DNA of 64,000 bases from Haliotis asinina (Eukaryota > Mollusca > Gastropoda > Lepetellida > Haliotidae). Made by a program: the position numbers and the translations under genes. The notes under the pieces were generated by a model. The model was given only the letters and a program-made list of their open reading frames with translations, was not told where the DNA came from and made no database searches. The stretch lies in contig NC_090291.1 of the NCBI RefSeq assembly GCF_037392515.1, positions 26,646,001 through 26,710,000 on the forward strand. Reading direction: 5' to 3'. Of the stretch, positions 49,501 to 61,128 are shown in pieces (within the stretch, counting starts at the first letter, position 1; each line of letters opens with the position of its first letter).

Positions 49501-52500
49501 ATGACTGTTAATTGTGATTTGTGAATCCTTTACCTTATTGGGTGTCTTTGATAGAAGTAGGCTGAACCAACGTAGGGCTGAAACTCTAGTCTGTATAGCT
49601 TCGTTGCCTAACATTCGTTGTAAAACTTTGATCACAGATAAAACATCCAACTGTATTGCACTGAAACAAAAAGGCACCATGATCACACCATGGTGCTATG
49701 TTTCTCACTTGCATGTAACCGTAAAATCTCAATGTAAAAAGAACAGAAAGCAAATGAACAACATTGGCTGCTGTAAATCTATTATTTTTTTGTGTGCTTT
49801 TTCCCTGCATTCAAAAGGAAATTTTTATAGTAAAATTGACATTTCATACTTATCATGACTCACGCTTATTATGCTTGTTACCTTGATATGATACGAATTA
49901 TAGCGGAACACTTGAAGCCCTTGTAGTTTCCACTTAATGTTCACTCTCCCATGAATTGTCTCCCTTTTCCCACAAAAATGTCATGTGGCTTGCCATGCTC
50001 TCTCTCCTGAATAAGTCCTTGCACTTAGGTTTGATGACAAACCCCGAAGTGTCTGATGCAGGTAGGTTGGGAGGGCTTGATGCCATGAGTCAGGATAAGT
50101 ATAAAATATCAACTTCACTTAAAAATTACATATATGTCATTATCCTGACTCATGTTTATCATGCCTCCAGTATCAGTCTTTTCAACTGCCCTCCTTCCTC
50201 GGGCAGTTAATGAAAGACCTCAGGCTTCTGCAAATAATAATGCCCTGAAAAATAGCAATACCCTCATAATAACAAGTTTAATGCTTAACAGCATGTTCTA
50301 GAGTCAACAGGTACTGAGGGCACTATTACAGGCCATTCCTTTAGAAGGGGTGGAGCATCTTGGGCTTTCCAGATCGATTTGCCTGGAGTCATGCATACCT
50401 TCAGACATACCTTCACTATTTGGATATTAGTACCAACCGCAAATTAGAAGCCATGGAAAGGTTTGGGAAGGTCTTGCCTATAAAAGAGTCTGCATAATTG
50501 AGCGTGCATAATTAATGATCAGAATTGGAAATTTTAACTATAAATTGTATATTTATATACTTATCCTATCTCACGTTATGCATCTCTCTTCCTCTCTTTG
50601 ACCCAGCATGGAAACATGCTGTCAGCTAAGTTGAATCAAATGTTCTTGGCCTCGGACCACCCAACCTCTGCCCCTGCCTGTCAATCATCCTGCACGCACA
50701 GCCGATCACGTGACATCCTCTACTTGTCATTCTCTTCTTGGAACTACAGGTAATCTGTGATGCGGGGAAGGAAGGGTGAGCATCCATTGTGTGAGATAGG
50801 ATAAGTATATAAATATACAATTAATGGTTAAAATTTCCAAATTTTTAAACTTATCCTATCCTGCTACTCCATACTTAGGATGGGTTGCTTTGGAAACCCT
50901 TTGGCTTACACAACACAAAATCTCTACGGAGTGGGCGGTCTTGAGTAAATGTGGTTTCAGCTGCAACTTTTGCAATGCAAAAAGACGCAGTTTGACAAGG
51001 AATTAACAACGCCACCCCACGAATTATCAGGAGACCCCAGTGATCTGGCATGTCCCTGCTTCGAAACTACCCTCCACAGACACATGCTTGACGGTGGTGA
51101 AAGATGCTTGACGGTGGTGAAAGGAGGAGTAGCCTGGATGCTCAACTAGTTTAACGTTTGGTACCGATCTCCCTACTTACCAAGGTGAGAAAAGACCTAG
51201 GAGCGATTGCTTCGGAAACCATTAGGTAATCGGAATTTAACGCTTCACTGACGTGATTGCTCAGAGAGTAGAGGTCAATAAGCGGAGAGTCGATCATCTC
51301 TACATGTGCACAAGACTGCCCGCACAGTCTATCCAGCCATGGGTATGACAGTACACCATGTCCTAGTTCCCTAGATGAGAACAATCTAGCCCATTTGAAC
51401 AAAGTACATAAGATATGGATAACATTGTTATCGTTATTATGTACATGGCAAGACCGAGAACGCGGAGATGCTTGTCTGTGTGGATGGGTCAACAACACCT
51501 TCTGCACCAGGACCACTGTCGTATGGACTGAATTGATGAGGGCCTTTGACGTCTGTGGTAATGAGCGGCAAACACAGTAGCTGACTTCAAAAAGCAACCT
51601 TCCATAATAGCTTACAGTGAACAATTCCTATGGAGCGCCATGGTAGAAGAGAGCACACGTGTCTCATGAGGCTTAGCAGACGAAGCTGGTGGCAACTTCG
51701 CAAAGGCATATGCTCGCAGGATCAGGGATCTCAACCAGAGAGCCAAGGTTGTACGCGATACTTCTACTTTGGAACCCATCGAAAGCGGGATGAAGAGCCT
51801 CTTGCGCAGTTAGAGGCAGCTAAGTAGATCCTCAATGCACAGTTCAATCAAACTGGGCACAAGGATAAATCTTCAGTGTCTTCTGAACCCAGGATAGAGG
51901 ACAGCAGAGGGATACTGAAGGTATGATCCGGTTGTCCCGGTAACCGGTTCTTGGCAAGGAAATCCCACCTTAAGCCTAGGAACACTCTAGAATGTCAAGA
52001 ACTTCAAAGCATACTTGCGAAACATCCAACACATGTAACTCAGATATCTGCACAGCTGTAGCCAAGGCCAGAAGGAAGAACATCTTGAAAGTGACAAGCT
52101 CAAAATCTTTCCCAGTCAATGGTTCATATTCATTCCAAGTAAAATGAGCGAAGACAATGGACAAATCCCAAGCCAGGGATCTAACCTTCCGTGATTGATC
52201 CGCCAATTATGCGATCTCAACAGAGGTCGCCCAGGGACAGTAGAGAAGTTACTCCGCTCCGCTGCAATAACTGTGTTAAGTGCGGTTAAGTAGGTAGATA
52301 ACGTAGCACCCCCCCAACTTCCTAGTAGAACGTAGGTGTTGAAGATGCTATGTTATCTGTGGCAATGCTGTCGTGACAGACATAATGCCCTTATATCTGC
52401 AATACAACTCGAAATTCTTCCACTTGTCACCATAAAGCGACCTCGTGGATGTACAATGCACTGTAGTGATAGCAGTAGCAACACGTTTAGAATAACCCTT

Positions 52501-55500
52501 GACCATTAATGACCAATGCAAATGCGCCAAACGTGCAGATGGAGCGTTAACAGAGACAAATGTAGTTAATCGGAGTGAGGATGCACCAGTAGATCTGAAC
52601 GAACAGGAACTGGATCTGGATCTGCTAGCTCTCGAAGATCTACGAACCAACTCCTTATCGGCCAAAAGGGCGCAACCAAAAGCAGTGTCATCTGTCGAAC
52701 GTAACTTGAGAAATACATGTGGAAGAAGGGTCACTGGGAGAAATGCGTAAGCGTTAAGACCGTCCCACGGATTTGCGAGAGCATCTAGTCCCCAGGCTAA
52801 CTGATCCAGAATCGCAGACACAAACAGTGGCAGCTGATGATTGTATCTGGTGGCGAACAGGTCTATAGTTGGCTCCGTCAGCGGGAGGCAAACAGCCATG
52901 GGGACGGACGCTTCGGATGTGACAGAGAGTACGTGATGACATTCTTTACCCCTTGAATGTGATTGGTTCGAAACCACTATGCTTAATGAGTCTACCAGGT
53001 TGAAAAACTGTTGAGTCCACCTCAAAAGTTGGGTCGACCCCTTCGATTTCATCCCATTGATGTACCAAACGACCGCTGCATTGTCCGACATTATCATGAG
53101 AGGCAAACCTCTACGGGAGATCACTGCCCTGCCACTTGCTGATCGAGAAGGTTAGCTCCCCACCCATGTAGTGACGCATCCACGTACAGGTGGTGAAATG
53201 GCACCAAGTGCTCTAAACAAACTCTGCCGCAAATGTTCGATTCTTGCATCCACCAGATGAGACTGAAGCTCCCTGGGTAACATGATCAATGCGGACAGGT
53301 CGCCCTTCCTGATATAAGGAGCAAGAAACATTTGCAAGGGTCGAAGCTGAAGTTGACCCCTGAGAGTGAGAGCCTGAGCAGACGACAATAACCCAAAAAG
53401 CTCCTGCCGGAGCGTCCTGGGCTGAGACAAGGCAAGGGGAATCAAACGTAACATCTTGTCAAACCTGTACCTAGGCACAAAAAGTTTGCTGGCCTGAGTG
53501 TTGAATGCCGCCCCGATGAACTGTAGACGGCATGTAGGGATCAGTTCTGACTTCTTTAGCTTCACCAACCAGCCTAATTGGCAAAGAAGCCGCATTCAAA
53601 CTTCCATCAGAACTCAACTGACGACGGTGACAGTGTAGCCGATCGCCAAAGTCTACCCAACACATGAGACGCTGTAGTCCGTGACGTGGTTACAGGCAAC
53701 GAGACAGGAGTCCCCGGATCCTGACGCTGAAGCGCCACAGCAACTCGTAATACAAAATCATCAAAGATCATGGGCTGCGACGTAACTGTTTCCGATCCTG
53801 AAACCCATGAGCTTGGTAAGCTTGGTGCAGCACTATAACATCTGTTGCTCCCGTAACACCTGAATACCTCATCGAACAGGTACGCCCTCACCGCTGAAGT
53901 AAGCACATGTGGAACTGACATAGAAACAAGAGGTGCACTCCCACACCCCACACTCCCGAAACTGCTTCCACTCAACCCAGCATGTTGAGTGACTACCCTG
54001 TGAATCAGCACAGATTATCACCATCCACCAGTGGAGAAACGATCAGAGATGAAAATCTGCGCACATGCATGGATGCTAGACTGAACCTGGGAGCGCTAAA
54101 ACCGTCCTTAATCTTACTCAGGTTAGCAAATGTCATATCAAGTGACGCTGCTAACTGCGCAAAACATGGCCTTGTGGGAAGAGTAATAGAACCAAACTTC
54201 CCCGTCTTCATAGAGAACATTGATAAAACGTCTGCTGGCGAAACGCTTCGCTGTTGTTGCAAATTGTCAGCAATCCACACCAGTAAAGATGGTGTGTCTA
54301 CCGCATCGACGCTGACATCTGAACTCGCCAAGCGCCCAGGAACTGGCGCCCAGGAGACCGGCAAAGTAGGTCTTGATAAAGGCATCGATATAAACTGCAG
54401 AGCGCTATGTAACGAACCAGTCACGCCTGAGTAACCTGTAGAGCAAGTTACTTACGGTGCCTTGACAGCTGCAGACAATACATGTGGAGCAGCCATCGAC
54501 ATAAGGGGCACACTCCTAACCACTGCACTGCCGACTGTATGTGCACTATGTGCTGCACTCAAACCAACATGGGAAATAAACACTCTGTGATCAAATACCG
54601 AACCGAAGTCATCCTGAGTAAGCACTGCATCAAACTCATACTGTTGTCAAGAGAGTGGCGCTTCAGAATACAGCACCGCACTGGAGCAATATGGTTGAGG
54701 AAGCACTGAACCGTCACTGCCCTGTTGTTGTGGAAGCGCTGCTTTAGTGTGAATCGCCGAATCGACCATAAGTGGTTGAGTGAGAGCCGCATCTAAACAA
54801 AGCTGCTGCTGTGAGCACATCACTTCAGAGTGAACTGAAGCGTTCGTGTGAAGTGGATGGGAAAACGCCAAATCAATTCCACCCCTATCACTTATAAGTG
54901 AATCACTGCATCCAACTCGATCAGCTGAGCTGCAACCACATTGTGGCCTTGAGTGGAAGACTCACACTAGAGACTTCGTGAGTCAATGGATCGGTCTGTG
55001 AATCGATGAATACTGCGGTATCGTCAGAAAAGATGTCAGATGCAAGGAAGGTTGTGGTTGTGATAAAGCCACCATACGTGGTGGCGACAATGATTTGCCC
55101 ACATCCCACGAGGCCTCCGAATTACTAGGACAAAACAACCATCTCAAATTCTCACTCAAATTCTCACTACAGAGGAACTCCTCGTCTGACGTCTAGTTTC
55201 TATTACATTGATGCAACGTGATCCACCCATGTTTATTCACAATTCCAACTCATATCTTCACAGAGACAACACGCGTCCAGGACGTCACATGATTGGCTGC
55301 ATGTGCAGGATGATTGACAGGCGTCTATTGCAGGGGCAGAGGTCGGGTGGTCGAAGGCCAAGATGATTTGATTCAACAAAGCTGACAGCACGTTTCCACA
55401 CTGGGTTAAAGAGAGGAAGAGAGATGCATAACGTGAGATAGGATAAGTTTAAAAATTTGTAAACTTGAGGTTCTAACATTTCTTTCACCAACAATAAACT

Positions 55501-58500
55501 ATTTAGTTTTTTAGTGTTCAAAAAAAGTGTGAAGTTTTAGTAAACTCCATGCTGACACGTTTCACGATGCATCTTCCAGCCTTTTGAATTTATTAAGTCA
55601 TGTTTTAATTGCTTGTTATGTTAAATTTAACGTTGAAGTTAAAGTACAGTTTTAGGTTACAGTAAAACTTATTTTAACAGTATGCAAAGAGTTGCCTCCC
55701 TTTGACCAGCTGATGACATAACAGAACTGCAATCTGAATTTATTTTCCTTTGTGTTGTGGACATCTCGGAACATCATACGTACAGTGAGCATCCGCAGTG
55801 GCGACCGCTGTCGCACACAAGTTTTTTACCCTCCACTCCTTCCCAGTAGCTTTACTGGTCTCTGGAGTCACACAATGTAACCACTGGATCAGACGCATTG
55901 TGGGGGCTGTAAGATGCCGACGTGCAATGACTGGATCGTGAATGTGATTCACTTCTTCCATTCCCGCCTGACGTTCTCAGACATTGAGGGTTCACTGACA
56001 TGTCTTTGTAGTCTCATGTAGTCTCAGGGACATTCATGAACCTTCTTTCTCCTTCCTTGTGAAGGCGGCATCTTCCAAGCATGAAGATGTTCTGAAACAT
56101 GAACTGAACTGTCTTCAGTTCTAGACTTGTGGGATGAGGACGTTGATCTCACAGGAAAGTAAACTGCTTTGTGAAGAGGCCCAGGATGAAGTTCTGCATT
56201 GCAGGCTGGAACTGGCATGATGTAGTCAAAGTGTTCAAGAAAGCTAAGACGTTGTCTCCATCTTCCTGAAGTTGCGATGAGGCTGCACTGATACTGTCTC
56301 TGCTGACTGATGTCTGCATTGCTTCAGACTGATGTGCATTGCTTGAGACTGGTCTGCATTGCTGAAGGCTGGTCTGCATTTCTGGAGGCTCAGGGCATCG
56401 ATCAGCTGAACAGCTGCCATAGTTGCAGGGGTTGCTGAAGTAGTAGCATTGGCATTCTTGTAGGTCTTACTGGTACTTTAGGCAGCAGTATTGGAGGGTC
56501 TGCATATACGTCTTCCTTGTCAGGAGGCACAATGTCTTCATTAAACGAGCTCTGATACACTGATCTGCTGAAATGAGTTCTGCTGCAGACAATGAAGATA
56601 TCTTCCTTTTTGCCTCCTTTGATGTTGACTCAGAAGTAGCAGATCTCTTCCTCAATGCAGCTACAACTCAGCAGATGAGGACTGCCCCTGATTTATGCAT
56701 TTAAGCAGTATCATCACCCAGTCCACCGCACGTCTATATATACTAGGCACATAAAAAAAGGCACATACAAAAATTTAAAATCTAAATTTATCAAACCTGC
56801 ATGGACACATAAAGAGTTAAACTCAGAGATAAGTGACATGTATCCAACATGCATACACGTGCCACGTTGAATGACGTCGGTGTTTTTGTCCTTTATATGT
56901 GCAATACATTGTTGCACATGCATTCCGGGAAAAAGAAACAGAGCGAATGAATGCCTCACAATACTGTCTCTTTGGAAAGTGCAACCCCTACTGAAACGCA
57001 TAGCATGCCAAGGCTAACGTCTGCATATCATCATTCATTGGGGATGGTCTAAATGACAAGTGGCTGCACATGTCCACCGCCATCATAACACCATTTCTGC
57101 ACTGGTGAGACGCTATCAGAACACAAATGACGTCATCGATTGGCCACGTTCTGGATGTCCATGTGTAACAACATCAAGACAGGACAGAGGATAAGGATGA
57201 CCCATCTTCACCACAGGTTTCAGACTGCAGTGATAACTGCCCAGACCATCCCAGGACTTTGCCACATTCACCCCAACACAGTTTGACAACATCCACTTAA
57301 TCACAGCATCAGACCACGACATCCCGCCATAGGGCCTATCCTGACACGTCATCAACAAGCTCGCCAAATGTGGTGCTGAAATCATGTCCGCAGACCTTTG
57401 TTTTGGTGGAGAAATGTTGTTTTTACAGATGAGTCCAGGTTTAACATTTCCCATAATAATGGACGTCAACGTGCCTACAGCTACATGGGAGAATGTTATG
57501 CACAGGTCTGTGTCTTGCAGAGGAATCGCTTTGATGGTTGGTCCGTTATGATTTGGGGGGGAATAACACCACAACAAAGAACTCCTTTGGTGATTGTTCT
57601 GGGCAAATTAACTGGTGTGATGGATCAATATCTACTCCGTCTTTTTCATTTGCCAGATAACGTCGTTGACCTTGCAACAGAACTTGAGAGAATCTGGTGC
57701 GACATCCCACAAGCCTTCCTTGTACATTTGATAGGCTCTGTGCGTTATCAATGCACTGCTGTCCTCAATGTCAATGGCGGACATAGACGTTATTGAGCTT
57801 GTGACATGGTTGTTTGACCCATCCTGCTTGTGGACTTGTGACATCATTGTGATCCCTCCATTAAAGTTATTATGTACCTCTGCCATTGTTACTGTACTTA
57901 TTGTAATATGTTATTGTAATATTTTGACAATGCACACTTTCTTTATGTAGCTAGTATATGTAACCAAATAATGATTAAATTGCAAACCTGACAAATTAAT
58001 ACAGCATCTGAGAAGGAAACCAGAAGAACATAGATTACTGCATGATGGTCATTGGGAATGAGGATTAGATAGATGGTACCTGCAGTCACTGTAAGATTTC
58101 ATTACATGTATACGCTGATAGATGGTACCTGCAGTCACTGTAAGATTTCATTACATGTATACGCTGATAGATGGTACCTGCAGTCACTGTAAGATTTCAT
58201 TACATGTATACGCTGATAGATGGTACCTGCAGTCACTGTAAGATTTCATTACATGTATACGCTGATAGATGGTACCTGCAGTCACTGTAAGATTTCATTA
58301 CATGTATACGCTGATAGATGGTACCTGCAGTCACTGTAAGATTTCATTACATGTATACGCTGATAGATGGTACCTGCAGTCACTGTAAGATTTCATTACA
58401 TGTATACGCTGATAGATGGTACCTGCAGTCACTGTAAGATTTCATTACATGTATACAAACTACATTATGATCAATTTATGTCAGTGTGAAAATATTTCTC

Positions 58501-61128
58501 AAAATTCTGACATACGTTGTGAGCTACCTGTAGCCAAAAACATACGCAGCGTAATTTGGACCTAAATATCAAAGGACATGCGGTATACGGGACTCTTGTG
58601 CTTGCACAACCATCCACTTTGGCGATGAAGGAGAGAGGGAGAAACATGGCATGTCACATGACTGTTTGGGTTGGGGGCAACTTATGGGTGAGTGAACATT
58701 ACGGTTTTATGGAAACTACAAAGGATTCAAGTGTTCCACTTTCATTCACATAGGAGACATGCATAATGAGCATGAGTGAGGACAAGGAAAAATTACCTGT
58801 GTTACATTGACAAAGCATGCTATGTGTAATAATGTTCAGGGACCTGGAGTACTTACTAGCATGTTATCATGTACTGTCAGAGTTTAGTAGTGTTCATGTA
58901 CAATGATGCCTGTGTTATTGTTGCAGGATATTTATACAGCACACATATCCATACTACTGGTACATGTTCAAGGAGCTGGAGTGTTCCTTGATCAATGGAT
59001 GTATTTTTTCTGGCACTCTTCTAACCAACTCATCTCCCTGGGGAGTATTTAACCAAAGCTGCCTATTAGGCGCAACGAGTTATCACACAGCCTCATCCTC
59101 ACATTGTACCAATTTCCAGCTGGCTAGACTCTGACACAATATTTTGTAGAATAATGCTGTTCGGTAGAGTTCATGTACAGTCATGCCTGTGTGCCATGGT
59201 GTGCATGCCCAATCACGCCTGTGTTCCATAGTGTTCATGTAAAGTCATGCCTGAGTTCCATAGTGTTCATGTACAGTCATGCCTGTGCTCAGTAGAGTTC
59301 ATGCACAGTCATGCCTGTGCTCAATGAGTTCATGCACAGTCATGTCTGTGCTCAGTACAGTTCATGTATCAAGAAGTCAATGGGCACCAGCCCATTTTAA
59401 AGCTAAGACTAGATGCCGTGAAAATGTTAGGCTAAAATAATTGGGAAGACCTATCCTTATCTAGAGAAGGTTATCTAGCAACTATTTAGGGATATCGTAA
59501 TCATTTGTATTTACAGTTAAAAGAATTTTTTTGAAGATATGATGGTTCTGCTTTTTACAGCAAAATAACTATTCCTATCCTGCTTATACAGCACTATTAA
59601 ACTTAGGTCACTTACCAGTCATTTCTTATTTTCACATTTCAAGAGAAAGTAACATGTTTGAGAAAACACACATACATAGTGCTTAAAGTAAAAGATAATT
59701 TGAATCTTAGTTTTGTGTTTAAATTGAAAAGTAATAAACCAAACTATGACAGTGTTTTTGTTTTTTCTGAACGATTTGCTATCAAACAACCTGCATTGTC
59801 AAATATAGTGGGTGGCGCATAACTTTTTATTCTCAGCATATTTCATGCTACTTTGCCTTAGTGATTCATATGTGTAAGGAGTCAGTCAATACACAGGGAA
59901 GAGTCAGTAAAGATACAGGGAGGAGTTGGTGCAGACACAGGAACCAATCAGTCAAGACATAGGAAGAAGTTGGTGCAGACACAGGGAAGAGTCAGTCACG
60001 ATACAGGGAGGAGTTGGTGCAGACACAGGAACCAATCAGTCAAGACATAGGAAGAAGTTGGTGCAGACACAGGGAAGAGTCAGTCACGATACAGGGAGGA
60101 GTTGGTGCAGACACAGGAACCAATCAGTCAAGACATAGGAAGAAGTTGGTGCAGACACAGGGAAGAGTCAGTCATGATACAGGGAGGAGTTGGTGCAGAC
60201 ACAGGAACCAATCAGTCAAGACATAGGAAGAAGTTGGTGCAGACACAGGGAAGAGTCAGTAAAGATACAGGGAGGAGTTGGTCCAGACACAGGAACCAAT
60301 CAGTCAAGACATAGGAAGAAGTTGGTGCAGACACAGGGAAGAGTCAGTCACGATACAGGGAGGAGTTGGTGCAGACACAGGAACCAATCAGTCAAGACAT
60401 AGGAAGAAGTTGGTGCAGACACAGGGAAGTCAGTCACAATACAGGGAGGAGTTGGTGCAGACACAGGAACCAATCAGTCAAGACATAGGAAGAAGTTGGT
60501 GCAGACACAGGGAAGTCAGTCACAATACAGGGAGGAGTTGGTGCAGACACAGGAACCAATCAGTCAAGACATAGGAAGAAGTTGGTGCAGACACAGGGAA
60601 GTCAGTCACAATACAGGGAGGAGTTGGTGCAGACACAGGAACCAATCAGTCAAGACATAGGAAGAAGTTGGTGCAGACACAGGGAAGTCAGTCACAATAC
60701 AGGGAGGAGTTGGTGCAGACACAGGGAAGAGTCAGTCACGATACAGGGAGGAGTTGGTGCAGACACAGGGAAGTCAGTCACGATACAGGGAGGAGTTGGT
60801 GCAGACACAGGGAAGAGTCAATCACGATACAGGGAGAAGTCGGACAAAATACAGGAAAGAGTTAGTCAGGACATAGGGAGTCAGTTAATACGGTGAGATA
60901 CTACAGTGTGATACTACAGTGTGATACTACAGTAAGGATACAATGGCCACTCACCTAGAGCTGTCTGGTCGAGCTGACTCTGTGTCAGGTGATGTCCCCC
61001 TGCTAGCATCAGGGTCAGAGCCGAGGGTGGAGTCTGCCAGTGACTCCAGGGAAGGTGTAGGCAGGTCATCCTGCATCTCTATCAGTTTCTGTAGACTGAC
61101 ATTCAGATTCTCTGCTGCCTCTCGAACC
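43579..61128 (-). CDS. VAC14: VAC14, scaffold of the PIKfyve-FIG4 complex, C-terminal half (partial)
   Basis: Nine minus-strand exons, in gene order: 61128-60955, 49660-49534, 49075-49010, 48507-48284, 47707-47533, 47316-47198, 47010-46931, 44157-44007 and 43738-43579 (TGA at 43581-43579). All have GT-AG borders and every phase matches (about 425 residues). VAC14 is a HEAT-repeat protein that holds together the kinase PIKfyve and the phosphatase FIG4, and so sets PI(3,5)P2 on endolysosomes. Diagnostic stretches are [79 protein letters not shown] and [19 protein letters not shown]. The first visible exon encodes a Ser/Pro/Asp-rich linker ([14 protein letters not shown]) after [15 protein letters not shown]. 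Human VAC14 is 782 residues; the N-terminal half is outside the window. The C-terminus (TLSIQ) differs from the human VVL end. Confidence 0.95.
44180..46735. repeat. 2.55-kb intronic minisatellite, unit 43 bp, with higher-order repeats
   Basis: About 59 copies of 'GTAAAGGACTGGGAACATGG', 'GATCACCACAGGCAGACAGG' and 'GAT'. A block of distinctive variants (ACATGAGATCACC; GATATATGGGACTGGGGACATCGG) at about 45690-45905 recurs at about 46440-46680, roughly 770 bp away, with a partial copy between. The array lies in the VAC14 intron 44158-46930 and stops only about 20 bases from the splice acceptor at 44158-44159. Confidence 0.95.
47745..48075. repeat. Minisatellite, unit 48 bp, seven near-identical copies
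   Basis: Units contain 'GTATATCTACCTGGTCGG', 'TTCAGGTGAGAGGGAAGCAG' and 'TTCCTAGCAT'. Because 48 is divisible by three, frames stay open over the array on both strands. It sits in the VAC14 intron 47708-48283. The CAGGTGAG words are donor-like only on the + strand, antisense to VAC14. Confidence 0.95.
49818..50132. repeat. Hairpin-type repeat unit, diverged relative of 50525-50843
   Basis: The ends are inverted: left AATTTTTATAGTAAAATTGA then CATACTTATCATGACTCACG, right (reversed) AATTTTTAAGTGAAGTTGAT then TATACTTATCCTGACTCATG. A further inverted word (TTATCCTGACTCATG) follows at 50142-50156. The same architecture, with different sequence, recurs about 0.7 kb to the right. It lies in the 11.3-kb VAC14 intron. 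Confidence 0.6.
50525..55459 (-). mobile_element. DIRS-type (tyrosine-recombinase) retroelement fossil with inverted terminal repeats
   Basis: The terminal repeats are inverted rather than direct: about 50543-50735 matches the reverse of about 55256-55459 (words TTATCCTATCTCACGTTATG; CCTGTCAATCATCCTGCAC). An extra short inverted copy (AATTTTTAAACTTATCCTAT) lies at 50839-50858. Inside, on the minus strand and in element order, are a gag-like first frame (about 54430-53610), reverse transcriptase/RNase H-related sequence (about 53600-52750; [44 protein letters not shown]) and a tyrosine recombinase region (about 52700-51980; [27 protein letters not shown]). This set and the inverted ends are typical of DIRS elements. 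The copy is broken in several places and looks moderately old. It sits in a VAC14 intron in the same orientation as the gene. Confidence 0.8.
55460..56996. other. VAC14 intron, no confident feature
   Basis: Several short minus-strand open frames occur: 55740-55961 with spaced cysteines and [11 protein letters not shown]; 56149-56379; 56467-56655 with [16 protein letters not shown]. They look protein-like in places and may be scraps of an unrecognised DNA transposon. No family could be assigned. Confidence 0.35.
57003..57800 (+). mobile_element. Decayed Tc1/mariner transposase copy
   Basis: The frame 57398-57796 encodes [20 protein letters not shown], then [20 protein letters not shown] and [19 protein letters not shown], the central DDE catalytic region of Tc1 transposases. 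It ends with the family's terminal motif ([20 protein letters not shown]...NGGHRRY). An internal deletion has joined the GVMDQYLL segment to a late segment ([16 protein letters not shown]), removing the second and third catalytic acids. The 57003-57390 stretch holds N-terminal pieces (RYQNTND-like; TSRQDR-like) in broken frames. Non-functional. It lies inside the VAC14 intron on the opposite strand. Confidence 0.85.
58068..58456. repeat. Minisatellite, unit 49 bp, essentially identical copies
   Basis: Nearly eight copies of 'GATAGATGGTACCTGCAGTC', 'ACTGTAAGATTTCATTACAT' and 'GTATACGCT' with no differences noticed by eye. It is either very recent, under strong homogenisation, or partly an assembly product. 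Confidence 0.95.
58924..59150 (+). repeat. Dispersed repeat, copy B (shared with 31891-32115)
   Basis: Shares GGATATTTATACAGCACAC, CATCTCCCTGGGGAGTAT and CAGCTGGCTAGACT in the same order as copy A in GDAP1. Non-coding. Confidence 0.5.
59175..59370. repeat. Short diverged tandem array, unit about 37-40 bp
   Basis: About five copies of 'AGTTCATGTACAGTCATGCC' plus 'TGTGCTCAGTAG'. Confidence 0.8.
59886..60870. repeat. 1-kb minisatellite, 88-bp higher-order unit made of two 44-bp halves
   Basis: Half units are 'GGAAGAGTCAGTCACGATAC' plus 'AGGGAGGAGTTGGTGCAGAC' and 'GAACCAATCAGTCAAGACAT' plus 'AGGAAGAAGTTGGTGCAGAC'. They alternate for about nine 88-bp units, then the first half type runs alone. 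In the second half of the array several units have lost three bases (GGAAGTCAG). It ends about 80 bases before the donor of the first visible VAC14 exon. Confidence 0.95.

Noticed and set aside
55740-56655. Minus-strand frames with spaced cysteines, considered as a PiggyBac-type C-terminal end
   Set aside because: The cysteine spacing does not fit cleanly and no catalytic region was found nearby, so no family was assigned.
59926-60896. Series of overlapping open frames with [14 protein letters not shown] repeats
   Set aside because: Frames are produced by the 88-bp array and end with each unit; no start context or conservation argument.
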